DNA of 64,000 nt from Methylobacterium planeticum. Its GTDB lineage: Bacteria; Pseudomonadota; Alphaproteobacteria; Rhizobiales; Beijerinckiaceae. Shown here in pieces: positions 8,518 to 17,136 of the stretch. The stretch's first letter is position 1. Each line of letters starts with the position of its first letter. The notes under the pieces are model-generated. The model saw only the letters and a list, made by a program, of their open reading frames with translations. It had not been told where the DNA came from and ran no database searches. The stretch lies in assembly GCF_008806345.1 (NCBI RefSeq), contig NZ_VZZJ01000006.1, forward strand, positions 1 through 64,000. The letters run 5' to 3'. Position numbers and translations under genes: made by a program.

Positions 8518-8898
8518 ATGAAGCGCATTCTCTTGGCCTCGGCTGCAATGGCCGGCGCTCTTGCTATGGTCCCGGCAACTGCTGATGCGCGCGGCTTCGG
8601 AGGTGGCGGGTTCCGTGGCGGCGGAGGCTTCCACGGCGGTGGTGGTGGAATGCGTGGCGGCGGGTTCGCCGGCCGAGGCGGGGCATTCGCAGGCCGTGGC
8701 TACGCTGGGCGCGGGTTCGTGGGGGGCTATGGCCGCGGTGGCCGTGGCTATTACGGGCGCGGGCTAGGTTACGGCGCGCTCGGTGTGGGCCTTGGCCTTG
8801 GAGCGGGCTACGGCCTTGGTAGCTACTATGGCAACGATTGTGCCTATGGCTACGATGCCTACGGAAACTGCAACGGTTACTACGGCTACGGCTATTAA
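8518..8898 (+). CDS. Secreted glycine-rich protein (126 aa)
   Basis: ATG 8518 begins MKRILLASAAMAGALAMVP, a signal peptide cleaved near ATADA. The mature protein is almost entirely Gly/Arg/Tyr low-complexity: runs such as GGGGFRGGGGFHGGGGGMRG, then GRGYAGRGFVGGYGRG and a Tyr-rich C-terminus with two Cys (CAYGYDAYGNCNG). Such proteins are common in Methylobacterium and Rhizobiales envelopes and are of unknown function. An upstream GTG in frame (8455) would hide the signal, so it was not chosen. Confidence 0.75.
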   Translation: MKRILLASAAMAGALAMVPATADARGFGGGGFRGGGGFHGGGGGMRGGGFAGRGGAFAGRGYAGRGFVGGYGRGGRGYYGRGLGYGALGVGLGLGAGYGLGSYYGNDCAYGYDAYGNCNGYYGYGY

Positions 8899-8919
8899 GA
8901 CGTGGCCGCGGGATCAACG

Positions 8920-8944
8920 GCCCGCCCGGTTCGCCGCGGCGGGC
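8920..8944 (+). repeat. Hairpin family member 3
   Basis: A perfect stem GCCCGCC/GGCGGGC around CGGTTCGCCGC, followed by ATTTCGT. It lies 22 bases after the stop of the glycine-rich gene and is near-identical in design to the hairpin at 7232. Probably the terminator of that gene, although the U-run is short. Confidence 0.5.
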
Positions 8945-9260
8945 ATTTCGTGCGTTCCGCACCGGACCTATGATCGGTCTCGCCGACTCGTGATGTGGCA
9001 TGGTGGGGTGGTCGGTGCACGAGGCCGACACGGCTCCGTCGGCTTCCCTGACCCCCCTCAGGTCGCTGACGGGGCCAACTTGCCCTAGCGCTCACCCCGC
9101 GGCCTGAGGCTTGGAGGTGCTTTGTGCGTTTGACGCTTCACATTTGTAGACGAACGCTGTTACCTTGAGCGTAGCCAATGCTGCATCGGGCTAAAGTCCG
9201 ATTCGCTGACACTTGCCGCGCGAAGCCGTCAGTGATCGAATATACCGAGATGAACGCCTC
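8945..9260. other. Intergenic stretch, possible small RNA before terminator
   Basis: No coding frame is supported in about 315 bases. A strong terminator follows at 9261, with no protein gene to terminate. TTGACG near 9129-9134 could be a -35 element, but no good -10 was found. The 9120-9293 segment is therefore a possible small-RNA gene and nothing more can be claimed. Confidence 0.3.
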
Positions 9261-9293
9261 AGCCCCGCAGCTTCATGGCTCGCGGGGCTTTTC
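9261..9293 (+). terminator. Strong Rho-independent terminator without upstream CDS
   Basis: AGCCCCGC (9261-9268) pairs exactly with GCGGGGCT (9282-9289), an inner AGC/GCT extends the stem, and TTTT follows. No ORF ends within several hundred bases upstream on this strand except the glycine-rich gene, which has its own hairpin. Confidence 0.6.
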
Positions 9294-9734
9294 GTTGGCA
9301 GAAACCGATGCGCAACCGCCCCTCGCTCCTGCGCACATTGGCTGAAGAACTCGTAGCATTCCTCCGCATGCCATCCCGTGAAGGCGATGCAATGGGGAAG
9401 TTGGGCACGGGCACGAACTGGAGTTCGGCTCAGAGCCGGAGGAGTGGAGGGCGGCCTCTGCTCTGACCTGACCGTCCGGGGTTGGACCGGGCTGATTGAG
9501 AAGGTCAGCCAGGACGAGGGCGGCCAGGATGACTGCGTCCACGGCGGTCAGCGGACCCTAACTCACGAGTTGATCGCTCAACGCTTCTCGCGCCGCGCGG
9601 GCCGTTCCAGGGCACAAGCGAATCCGAAACTTTGCTTCGGCTTCGTATGAATCAGAACCTATTACATAGAATGTTAATATGATTTGATCCGATCACACCG
9701 CTGCCGCGGACAGCTGCATTCCGGCAGATTGTCG
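9294..9734. other. Intergenic stretch, nothing convincing
   Basis: A short open frame from ATG 9308 (MRNRPSLLRTLAEELVAFLR) runs to 9466 but turns into low-quality Arg/Ser text. An AT-rich patch (9655-9685) just before the next gene probably contains its promoter. Confidence 0.3.
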
Positions 9735-10127
9735 ATGCGAGGGATCGTGTTGCAAGAAATCCGACCTGTGCGCGAGCGCATCGTGGACGTTCTGTTGTTC
9801 CTTCTGTCGCAGACAGATCGGCCGTCACGGGATGATTGGCTTAGCGCCGTTGACGATCTTTTCGGTGACCTGAGCGAGGGCGAGAAGCGGCGTATGGCCG
9901 ACGCGGGCATCGCGATGTTGGCCGCAGAGCGCGCAAGGTCGGCTCCGACGCTCAAGCTCATCCAGGGTGGCTGCGCCGCGGATGATCGAAACACGCGTGA
10001 TCGCCCGAAGCGGCTGAGCCCTGCCGCTTATTGTCATGCCGCTGTCGGTGAAACCGTTCCTATGCTCAGCCCGGGTAGCAGCGGTGAGCGGGCGCGGTTG
10101 CCCGCCAAGGTGCGGCGGACATCCTGA
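9735..10127 (+). CDS. Hypothetical protein (130 aa)
   Basis: From ATG 9735 the product reads MRGIVLQEIRPVRERIVDVL, then LFLLSQTDRPSRDDWLSAVD and DLFGDLSEGEKRRMADAGIA: an acidic-basic helical N-terminal 80 residues of good protein character. The C-terminal 50 residues are Pro/Ser/Arg-rich and less convincing. The frame is open 17 codons further upstream without better starts. An AT-rich patch precedes it. No family recognised; cytosolic by composition. Confidence 0.45.
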   Translation: MRGIVLQEIRPVRERIVDVLLFLLSQTDRPSRDDWLSAVDDLFGDLSEGEKRRMADAGIAMLAAERARSAPTLKLIQGGCAADDRNTRDRPKRLSPAAYCHAAVGETVPMLSPGSSGERARLPAKVRRTS

Positions 10128-10426
10128 CCCGCCTCTCCGGCACGGGCCCAGGGGGCTCGGATGGCGTGCCAGCGGGTTCCCGTCGCGCCCTGCTGCGACG
10201 ACGCGCTGGGGCCGGAGGGGAGCGACGGGTCTCGGTCATGCCGCCAAGCCAAGCCGGACGGGCGGCGGGTCGCTAGGGTGGCACAGGAGATGTTCGTACC
10301 GCCCTTCTCGTCTGATCGACGGCCCCTGCCTCGGCGGCTGTCAAAACTCCACACTTGAGTCCGTTTTCCGATCTCCCAAGCCATTGATGATGCCGGCCTA
10401 GGAGCGGATATTGGTGTCGGGCTCCG
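10128..10426. other. Intergenic stretch, nothing recognised
   Basis: About 300 GC-rich bases. Frames open on both strands are Arg/Pro/Gly-rich shadows without start signals. No RNA or repeat seen. Confidence 0.35.
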
Positions 10427-10696
10427 TCAACGGGTTCGTGCAGCGCATCCGCCTCGCTCTCCCTCCCTCCATGCGCGAAACCCTTCGAGCCCGTCGTCTG
10501 CCTCCAGGGCACGGTCGATGGCGCGCACGAACGCGTCGTTGCTCCTCGCAAGGCGCGCGAGTTCCTTCGCGGACTTTCCGATCAGATCGGCCGGGTCGCG
10601 CGTCGCCGCGATTCGACGGCGAACGACGCGAGGCGGATCGTGTGACGGCGCAGACCGCGTTATGGTCTGGTGCGGTCGAAATGTCCCGGCGCGCAA
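10427..10696 (-). CDS. Small hypothetical protein downstream of tRNA-Gln
   Basis: The C-terminal half (DPADLIGKSAKELARLARSN, then DAFVRAIDRALEADDGLEGF) looks like a real helical cytosolic protein. The N-terminal 35 residues from the TTG at 10696 are doubtful, and no better ATG/GTG start is visible. It lies on the same strand as and 24 bases after the tRNA, so it could be co-transcribed with it. No family recognised. Confidence 0.35.
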   Translation of the reverse strand: MRAGTFRPHQTITRSAPSHDPPRVVRRRIAATRDPADLIGKSAKELARLARSNDAFVRAIDRALEADDGLEGFRAWREGERGGCAARTR

Positions 10697-10719
10697 GTGC
10701 CTGCGGGCCTAGGAGAAGT

Positions 10720-10794
<75 letters not shown>

Positions 10795-10892
10795 ATGTGG
10801 CCGAGCGCTGTCTAGACGCGGTCGCGTTTCGAGGCAACAGGGTTGAGCGGTTTGCACAGCCGCGGCGAACAGGTCCGGGATGGAGGGGTGAG

Positions 10893-11651
10893 ATGACGCA
10901 GCCGGTCGCGATCGTGACGGGGCCCGGATCGGGGGTCGGCCGGGCCGTGGCCCTGGGGCTCGGCGCCGCGGGCTATCGGGTGGTGCTCGCGGGGCGGCGG
11001 CGCGCTCCCCTGGAGACGGTGGCGACCGAGATCAGGGCGGCGACGAACGGGGCCGAGGCCCTCGCGGTCGAGACCGACATCGCCGACCCGGAGGCGGTGG
11101 AGCGCCTCTTCGCCCGGACCGCCGAGGCCTTCGGCCGTCTCGATCTGCTGGTCAACAATGCGGGCATCTTCACGCCTGGCGCTTCGATCGATGAGGTTCC
11201 GCTCGACGACTGGCACAGCGCGGTCGCGGTCAACCTCACGGGCGCGTTCCTGTGCACCCGCGCGGCGTTCCGGATCATGAAGGCGCAGGACCCGCGCGGG
11301 GGCCGGATCATCAACAACGGATCGATCTCCGCGCAGGTCCCGCGCCCCAACTCGGCGCCCTACACGGCGACGAAGCACGCGATCACCGGGCTCACCCGCG
11401 CGACCTCCCTCGACGGGCGCCCCTTCGACATCGCCTGCGGCCAGATCGACATCGGCAACGCCGAGACCGAAATGACCCGCACCTTCGCCCACGGCGCCCG
11501 GCAGGCCGACGGCTCGATCCAGGCCGAGCCCGTGATGGACGCGCGCCACGTGGCCGATGCCGTGGTGTACATGGCCGGGCTGCCGCTCTCGGCCAACGTC
11601 CAGTTCATGACCGTGATGGCGACGAAGATGCCCTTCATCGGCCGCGGCTGA
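10893..11651 (+). CDS. SDR-family NAD(P)-dependent oxidoreductase
   Basis: A 252-aa classical short-chain dehydrogenase. The Rossmann glycine motif TGPGSGVG lies at about residues 9-16, NNAG near 90, the catalytic Ser in NNGSISAQ near 143, and YTATK (Tyr/Lys) near 156. ATG 10893 is preceded by GGAGGGGTGAG. The substrate is not predictable. It is divergent from tRNA-Gln and upstream of prfC but separated from it by 160 bases, so probably its own transcript. Confidence 0.88.
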   Translation: MTQPVAIVTGPGSGVGRAVALGLGAAGYRVVLAGRRRAPLETVATEIRAATNGAEALAVETDIADPEAVERLFARTAEAFGRLDLLVNNAGIFTPGASIDEVPLDDWHSAVAVNLTGAFLCTRAAFRIMKAQDPRGGRIINNGSISAQVPRPNSAPYTATKHAITGLTRATSLDGRPFDIACGQIDIGNAETEMTRTFAHGARQADGSIQAEPVMDARHVADAVVYMAGLPLSANVQFMTVMATKMPFIGRG

Positions 11652-11813
11652 GCCTCGGGCGGGCCCGTCGCGGTGCCGCGGCTTTTGCGCTTTGCCCACC
11701 TTGCGCCTACATAGCCTCGCGATGGCGCCCGGCCCCGGCCGGGCGCAGCGAATCCCTTGATCCCATCGCCTCAGACGATCGCCCCGGCCTGGGCGTGAGA
11801 GCCGTTGCCCGCC

Positions 11814-13430
11814 ATGTTGATGCAGACCCAGAGCGATACCAGCCCTGCCACCGATCCGGTCGCCCGCCGGCGCACCTTCGCGATCATCTCGCACCCGGAC
11901 GCCGGGAAGACCACGCTCACCGAGAAGCTGCTGCTGTTCGGGGGCGCGATCCAGCTCGCGGGCGAGGTCAAGGCCAAGCGCAACCGCGTCTCGACCCGCT
12001 CGGACTGGATGGGCATCGAGAAGGAGCGCGGCATCTCGGTCGTCACCTCGGTGATGACCTTCGAGTACGGTCCTTGCGTCTTCAACCTCCTCGACACGCC
12101 GGGCCACGAGGACTTCTCGGAGGACACCTACCGGACGCTCACGGCCGTCGATTCGGCCGTGATGGTGATCGATGCCGCCAAGGGCATCGAGGCGCGCACC
12201 CGCAAGTTGTTCGAGGTCTGCCGGCTGCGCGACATCCCGATCGTCACCTTCGTGAACAAGCTCGACCGCGAGGCACGCGATCCCTTCGAGCTCCTCGACG
12301 AGATCGAGAAGACGCTCGCCCTCGACGTGGCCCCGGTCACCTGGCCGATCGGCCGCGGCCGGAACTTCGCGGGGACCTACGAGCTCGGCGCGAACCGCGT
12401 GCGCCGGCTCGACGCCGCTGACGATGCCGGGACCGTGTCGGTATCGGGCCTCGACGATTCGCTGTTCGACGCCCTCCTGACCGAGACCGGCGAAGCCGCG
12501 AACTGGCGCGAGGAGGCGGAGCTCGCCGAGGGCGGGCTGAAGGCCTTCGACCTCGCGGCCTTCCGCGAGGGGCATCTCACGCCGGTCTTCTTCGGCTCGG
12601 CCCTGCGCAATTTCGGGGTGCGCGACCTGATCGACGGGCTCGCCCGGTTCGCGCCGCCGCCGCGCGGCCAGGATGCCGACAAGCGCCTCGTCGAGCCAAC
12701 CGAGCCGCGCATGACCGGCTTCGTCTTCAAGATCCAGGCGAACATGGACCCGAACCACCGGGACCGCATCGCCTTCATGCGGGTCTGCTCGGGGCGCCTG
12801 AACCGGGGCATGAAGGCGCGCCTCGTGCGCACCGGCAAGCCGATCTCGCTCTCCGCACCGCAATTCTTCTTCGCGCAGGATCGCGCCATCGCGGACGAGG
12901 CCTTCGCGGGCGACGTCGTCGGCATCCCGAACCACGGCACCCTGCGCATCGGCGACACCCTGACCGAGGGCGAGGACATCCTGTTCCGCGGCGTGCCGAG
13001 CTTCGCGCCGGAGATCCTGCGCCGCATCAAGCTCACCGACGCCATGAAGGCCAAGAAGCTGCGCGAGGCGCTGCAGCAGATGGGCGAGGAGGGCGTGGTG
13101 CAGCTGTTCCTGCCCCAGGACGGGTCCGGGGCGATCGTCGGCGTCGTCGGCGCGCTCCAGCTCGACGTTCTCAAGGAGCGGCTGCTGGCCGAGTACGGCC
13201 TGCCGATCGACTACGACACCACGCGCTTCTCGGTCTGCCGCTGGGTTTCATCCGATTCCGAGGCCGAGCTCGACACGTTCATCGGCAGCCACGGCTCGGC
13301 GATGGCGAGCGACCTCGACGGTGCGCCGGTCTTCATGGCGACGACGGCGTTCTCGCTCCGGTACGAGGAGGAGCGCTATCCGGAGATCCGCTTCACCGAC
13401 GTGAAGGACTACCAGAAGCGCGCGGCCTGA
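11814..13430 (+). CDS. prfC: Peptide chain release factor 3 (RF3)
   Basis: A ribosome-associated GTPase that recycles RF1/RF2 after peptide release. G1 is SHPDAGKTT, switch I region RNRVSTRSDWMGIEKERGIS, G3 DTPGHEDFSEDTYRTL, G4 NKLDRE, followed by the RF3-type domain II and C-terminal domain ending DVKDYQKRAA. About 538 aa, normal for RF3. Start could be ATG 11814 or ATG 11820 (a TTG at 11805 also fits); the family N-terminus is variable. It stands alone. Confidence 0.95.
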   Translation: MLMQTQSDTSPATDPVARRRTFAIISHPDAGKTTLTEKLLLFGGAIQLAGEVKAKRNRVSTRSDWMGIEKERGISVVTSVMTFEYGPCVFNLLDTPGHEDFSEDTYRTLTAVDSAVMVIDAAKGIEARTRKLFEVCRLRDIPIVTFVNKLDREARDPFELLDEIEKTLALDVAPVTWPIGRGRNFAGTYELGANRVRRLDAADDAGTVSVSGLDDSLFDALLTETGEAANWREEAELAEGGLKAFDLAAFREGHLTPVFFGSALRNFGVRDLIDGLARFAPPPRGQDADKRLVEPTEPRMTGFVFKIQANMDPNHRDRIAFMRVCSGRLNRGMKARLVRTGKPISLSAPQFFFAQDRAIADEAFAGDVVGIPNHGTLRIGDTLTEGEDILFRGVPSFAPEILRRIKLTDAMKAKKLREALQQMGEEGVVQLFLPQDGSGAIVGVVGALQLDVLKERLLAEYGLPIDYDTTRFSVCRWVSSDSEAELDTFIGSHGSAMASDLDGAPVFMATTAFSLRYEEERYPEIRFTDVKDYQKRAA

Positions 13431-13595
13431 CAGGCGGCACGGCTCTGTCACGGCGACGGGGCCGAAGACCGGGCGACATCGCCGCCCGGAGCCCCTATCT
13501 TGACCTATCCCGCTCTCGGCGCCTGCCAGTCGAGCACGCGTCACGTCACGGCTGCCACCCGTCGCGAGCTGCTTCCCCGTTCCGGAGGTTAAGCG

Positions 13596-14387
13596 ATGAC
13601 GACACTCCACGCGGTCACCCACGGCCATCGATCGGCCGCTCTCCCGGTGCGCGACATCGGTGCCGACGACCTGAGGGCGGCACTCCGCGCCGGGTTCGAC
13701 GACTTCCTGGCGATGCCCACGCACGTCATCTTCATCAGCCTGATCTATCCGATCATCGGCATGGTGCTCGCGGTGATGACCTTCGACGGCAACGTGATCC
13801 CGCTGCTGTTTCCGCTCGCCTCCGGCTTCGCACTGATCGGTCCCTTCGCGGCGGTCGGCCTGTATGAACTGAGCCGGCGCCGCGCGCGGGGGCTCGACAC
13901 GGGCTGGGCGCATGCATTCAGGGGTCTGCGTCGCCGCGCCGTCGGCTCGCTCTTCGCTGTCGGCGGATTGCTCGCCACGATCCTCGTCTGCTGGCTCGTC
14001 GTGGCGCAGGGGATCTACTGGGCGCTCTACGATTCCTACGCCCCGGCGACGATCCTCGGCTTCGCGCACGAGGTGCTGACGACCGAGCGCGGCTGGGTAC
14101 TGATCGTGCTCGGCAACCTCGCGGGCTTCGCCTTCTCGCTGATCACGCTCGCCGTCAGCGTCGTGTCGGTGCCGCTCATCGTCGGCCGCCACGTCGACGC
14201 GCTGACCGCGCTCGAGACCTCGGTCGCGGCCTTCCGGCAGAGCCCCCGCACGCTGCTGGCGTGGGGCTGCATCGTGGCGGGCCTGCTCGTGCTCGGATCG
14301 CTGCCGCTCTTCGTCGGGCTCGCCGTGGTGATGCCGATCCTCGGCCACGCAACCTGGCACCTGTACGAGCGCATCGTCGCCGGCTGA
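13596..14387 (+). CDS. DUF2189 integral membrane protein
   Basis: A 263-aa protein with six or so hydrophobic segments (near residues 42-60, 65-95, 115-140, 165-195, 220-245) and the family-like start VRDIGADDLRAALRAGFDDF, LAMPTHVIF. Matches the DUF2189 (PF09955) membrane family of alphaproteobacteria, whose role is unknown. ATG 13596 follows a CGGAGGTTAAG ribosome-binding site. It converges with the response regulator gene. Confidence 0.8.
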   Translation: MTTLHAVTHGHRSAALPVRDIGADDLRAALRAGFDDFLAMPTHVIFISLIYPIIGMVLAVMTFDGNVIPLLFPLASGFALIGPFAAVGLYELSRRRARGLDTGWAHAFRGLRRRAVGSLFAVGGLLATILVCWLVVAQGIYWALYDSYAPATILGFAHEVLTTERGWVLIVLGNLAGFAFSLITLAVSVVSVPLIVGRHVDALTALETSVAAFRQSPRTLLAWGCIVAGLLVLGSLPLFVGLAVVMPILGHATWHLYERIVAG

Positions 14388-14443
14388 CGACCGCCTCCGC
14401 GGGGCCGGCCTCCGGGCCCGTTTGCCCCCGGGGCGGGCGTTCG

Positions 14444-14896
14444 TCAGAACTTGCCGAGCATCGGGAAGTCGATGCTGAGCGTCGATTCCGTGGCGAGGGG
14501 CGCCTCGCGCCGGCGCGGCTTGCGGTTGAGCACCTGCTTCAGCTTGCCCTTCAGCACGGCCATGTCGAAGGGCTTCAGGATGAAGGCGTCGGCACCGGCC
14601 TGGTGGGCGACGTTGATATCCTCGAAGTCGAAGGACGATTCGGTGAGGATGAAGGGCGTGTTCATCAGGGCGTCGTCGCCGCGGATCTCGCGCAGCAGCC
14701 CGATCCCGTCCATCGGCTCCATGTCGAGGTCCGAGATCACCAGGGCGTACTTCCGTTCGCGCAGGCGTTCCAGGGCCTCGGGGCCGCTCGTCACGCCCTC
14801 GACCTCGGGGAAACCGAGCCGGTTCATCAGCATGATGACCAGCTTGAGGAGCTTTTCCTGGTCGTCGACGACGAGGATCGGTGGCGTATCGCTCAT
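14444..14896 (-). CDS. Stand-alone CheY-like response regulator
   Basis: A 150-aa single receiver domain: acidic pocket D11-D12, phospho-acceptor D56 in VISDLDMEPMDG, T85 in FILTES and K108 in FILKPFD, all in place. There is no output domain, only a short basic tail (about 120-150, KPRRRE). It should act by protein-protein contact, as CheY or DivK-like regulators do. It lies 59 bases downstream of the BLUF gene on the same strand, so the two are probably one transcript. It neighbours the hook operon. Confidence 0.9.
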   Translation of the reverse strand: MSDTPPILVVDDQEKLLKLVIMLMNRLGFPEVEGVTSGPEALERLRERKYALVISDLDMEPMDGIGLLREIRGDDALMNTPFILTESSFDFEDINVAHQAGADAFILKPFDMAVLKGKLKQVLNRKPRRREAPLATESTLSIDFPMLGKF

Positions 14897-14955
14897 GGCG
14901 CGGGCTGGCTCGTGTCAGGGGCGGCGGACGGGCCGGTTTCCGAGGATGCGGTCGG

Positions 14956-15423
14956 CTAGATGAAGAGGTGGTCAATGCCCTGCTTCGACATCGCGTCGGA
15001 TTGCAGGGACACGGCGAGCGCGTGGATGGTCGAGGCCTTCGGCGTGCCGCGCTGAAGCGTCGGCAGGAGGTTCGCCTTGTTGAACAGCGTCTCGGTGGCG
15101 GTGCTGCGCAGGCCGGTCTTGAAGGAATGGACGAATTCGCGCTTCGTGATCTCGCGCCACTCGCAGATCTGGACGTCCCGGTGCCGTTGATCCTCGGCGA
15201 TCCGGTTGAAGGTCTCGTGGATCGACATGCGTTCCCCCTCGATCACCTGCGCGGCGAAGTTCTGCTCGATGATCAGGAAGCTCGTGATGACGGAGAACTC
15301 GTTCTTCTTCTGGGCCTGCCGCGTGATGTCGCCGAGCTGGTTGACCCGCAGCTGCGGATCCGACGACAGGTTCAGTCGGGAGAAGTAGATCAGGTGGACG
15401 AGGCTCGTCCTCTTGGCACGCAT
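14956..15423 (-). CDS. BLUF-domain blue-light receptor
   Basis: A 155-aa protein whose residues 6-100 match the flavin-binding BLUF fold. LVHLIYFSRL supplies the key Tyr (Y13), KKNEFSVITSFLI the FAD-binding Asn (N41), and NFAAQVIEGE the signalling Gln (Q59), followed by the family-typical FNRIAEDQRHRDVQI. The C-terminal 50 residues (ATETLFNKANLL) form helices but no enzyme domain, so it is a short BLUF that must signal through a partner. The next gene on the strand is a free receiver domain, and the divergent neighbour is the flagellar hook operon. Confidence 0.82.
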   Translation of the reverse strand: MRAKRTSLVHLIYFSRLNLSSDPQLRVNQLGDITRQAQKKNEFSVITSFLIIEQNFAAQVIEGERMSIHETFNRIAEDQRHRDVQICEWREITKREFVHSFKTGLRSTATETLFNKANLLPTLQRGTPKASTIHALAVSLQSDAMSKQGIDHLFI

Positions 15424-15587
15424 GACTGACTTCGTTCCGGCTCGCCTGGCCGCACATTACCGGGCCCGGCGATAACGGCACGTAAACGGGCGCGGCGACC
15501 GGCAAAAGTTGCCCGGCGGGGCGATCACGTCCGCGCGAATTTGCCGGGCGCCCTCGGCATGAGCGCGTGAAATCAACGACTTATCCG

Positions 15588-15602
15588 TGGCACGGCGGTT
15601 GC
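15588..15602 (+). promoter_or_regulatory. Sigma-54 -24/-12 promoter of flgE operon
   Basis: TGGCACGGCGGTTGC matches the RpoN consensus TGGCAC-N5-TTGC at every fixed position. It lies 66 bases before the flgE start, in the gap between the divergent BLUF gene and the hook operon. Sigma-54 promoters for hook genes are well known in Caulobacter. Confidence 0.75.
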
Positions 15603-15668
15603 GGGACCGGGTCTTGAGGGCGTCCGCCGACAGGGCGGCGCCCACGGTTAGTGAGGCCGGGACCCATC

Positions 15669-17093
15669 ATGGACATCTTCACCGCGCTGCAGACGGCCGT
15701 CACCGGACTCAAGGCGCAGTCCTACGCCATCGGCAACATCTCGGGAAACATCGCGAACTCGCAGACGACGGGCTACAAGCGCATCGACACGAGCTTCGTC
15801 GACCTGATCGCCGAGCAGACGCCCAAGCACGAGGTCGCCGGCACGGTGATGTCGCAGGCGCAGCTGACGAACTCGCTGCAGGGGCCGATCACTTCGACGA
15901 GCGTGCCGACCAACATGGCGATCAACGGCCAGGGCTTCTTCACGGTCCAGCAGAAGACGGGCGACGCCAACGGGCAACCGACCTTCTCGGGCAACAACCT
16001 CTACACGCGGCGCGGCGACTTCAGCCTCGACAAGAACGGGTACCTCGCGAACGGGGCGGGCGCCTACCTGCTCGGCGACAACCTCGACCCGGAATCCGGA
16101 CAGGTCGTCTCCTCGGGGCCGATCAAGATCACCAACTCGACCCTGCCAGCCAAGCAGACGACCTCGATCCAGTACGGCGCGAACCTGCCCAAGGTCCCGG
16201 TCACCACCGCCTCGCAGGGGGGCGATGCGACGCCCTACGGCGTCACCGCGTCCATCGTGACCGACAAGGCCGCCACCCCCGCGACGCCGCCGATCACGGT
16301 CGCGGCGGCGGATGCGGAGGCGTTGCTGAACAAGAGCATCGCGGGGCCCGCCCTGACGGTCTACACCGCGAGCGGCGCGCCGATCTCACTCTCGACCCGC
16401 TGGGCCAAGGTTCAGGACGCGGATTCGACCACGACGCCGCCCAAGGATGCGGTCTGGAACCTGTACTACGCCTCGAACGCGTCCGCGGCGGCGAAGGACT
16501 CCGCCTGGATCAATGCCGGAGCCGCCTTCAGCTTCGATGCCTCGGGCAAGTTCGTCCCGCCCACGAATACGGCCGTCGCGACGGTCGGAACCGACGGCTC
16601 GGCCGCGATCAAGCTTTCGGACGTCACCGTCGACGGCGCCGATGTCGGCGACCTGACGATCAATATCGGGGCGAATGCCCTGACCCAGTACGCCTCCCCG
16701 GCCGGGTCGGTCTCCACCAACACGCTGACGCAGAACGGGTACGCGGCCGGCACCCTCAACAGCGTCTCGGTGACGGCCGACGGCAAGATCGTCGGCTCGT
16801 TCTCGAACGGATCGACCATCCCGGTCGCCACCGTCGGGATCGCCCGCTTCATGAATCCGGACGGCCTCAAGCCGGAATCGGGGGGGAACTACGAGCAGAC
16901 CCTCGAGTCCGGCGTGCCGATCGCGGGGCTCAGCGGGGCGACCCTCATCGGCAGCAACGTCGAATCCTCGAACACCGACATTGCGGGCGAGTTCTCTAAG
17001 ATGATCGTAACCCAGCAGGCCTACTCTGCGAACACGCGCGTCATGTCGACGGCCCAGCAGATGATGTCCGATCTGCTCAACGTGATCCGCTGA
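15669..17093 (+). CDS. flgE: Flagellar hook protein FlgE
   Basis: A 474-aa subunit of the flexible hook. The N-terminal rod/hook motif GNISGNIANSQTTGYKRIDT is followed by AINGQGFFTVQQ and LYTRRGDFSLDKNGYL; the variable centre is Thr/Ala-rich; the C-terminus (SNVESSNTDIAGEFSKMIVT, then QQAYSANTRVMSTAQQMMSD) is the axial-protein signature. ATG 15669 gives the usual MDIFTALQTAV start; an earlier GTG at 15651 is less likely. First gene of flgE-flgK-flgL, preceded by a sigma-54 promoter. Confidence 0.95.
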   Translation: MDIFTALQTAVTGLKAQSYAIGNISGNIANSQTTGYKRIDTSFVDLIAEQTPKHEVAGTVMSQAQLTNSLQGPITSTSVPTNMAINGQGFFTVQQKTGDANGQPTFSGNNLYTRRGDFSLDKNGYLANGAGAYLLGDNLDPESGQVVSSGPIKITNSTLPAKQTTSIQYGANLPKVPVTTASQGGDATPYGVTASIVTDKAATPATPPITVAAADAEALLNKSIAGPALTVYTASGAPISLSTRWAKVQDADSTTTPPKDAVWNLYYASNASAAAKDSAWINAGAAFSFDASGKFVPPTNTAVATVGTDGSAAIKLSDVTVDGADVGDLTINIGANALTQYASPAGSVSTNTLTQNGYAAGTLNSVSVTADGKIVGSFSNGSTIPVATVGIARFMNPDGLKPESGGNYEQTLESGVPIAGLSGATLIGSNVESSNTDIAGEFSKMIVTQQAYSANTRVMSTAQQMMSDLLNVIR

Positions 17094-17136
17094 CGGCAGC
17101 CCGCACGCGTGAGGTCCGGGCTCCGGGAGGGATAGC

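Noticed and set aside
10812..12935. A very long open frame on the minus strand across the SDR and prfC genes
   Set aside because: It is antisense to two well-supported genes, rich in Arg/Gly/Glu/His as codon-position shadows are in high-GC DNA, and has no family motif.
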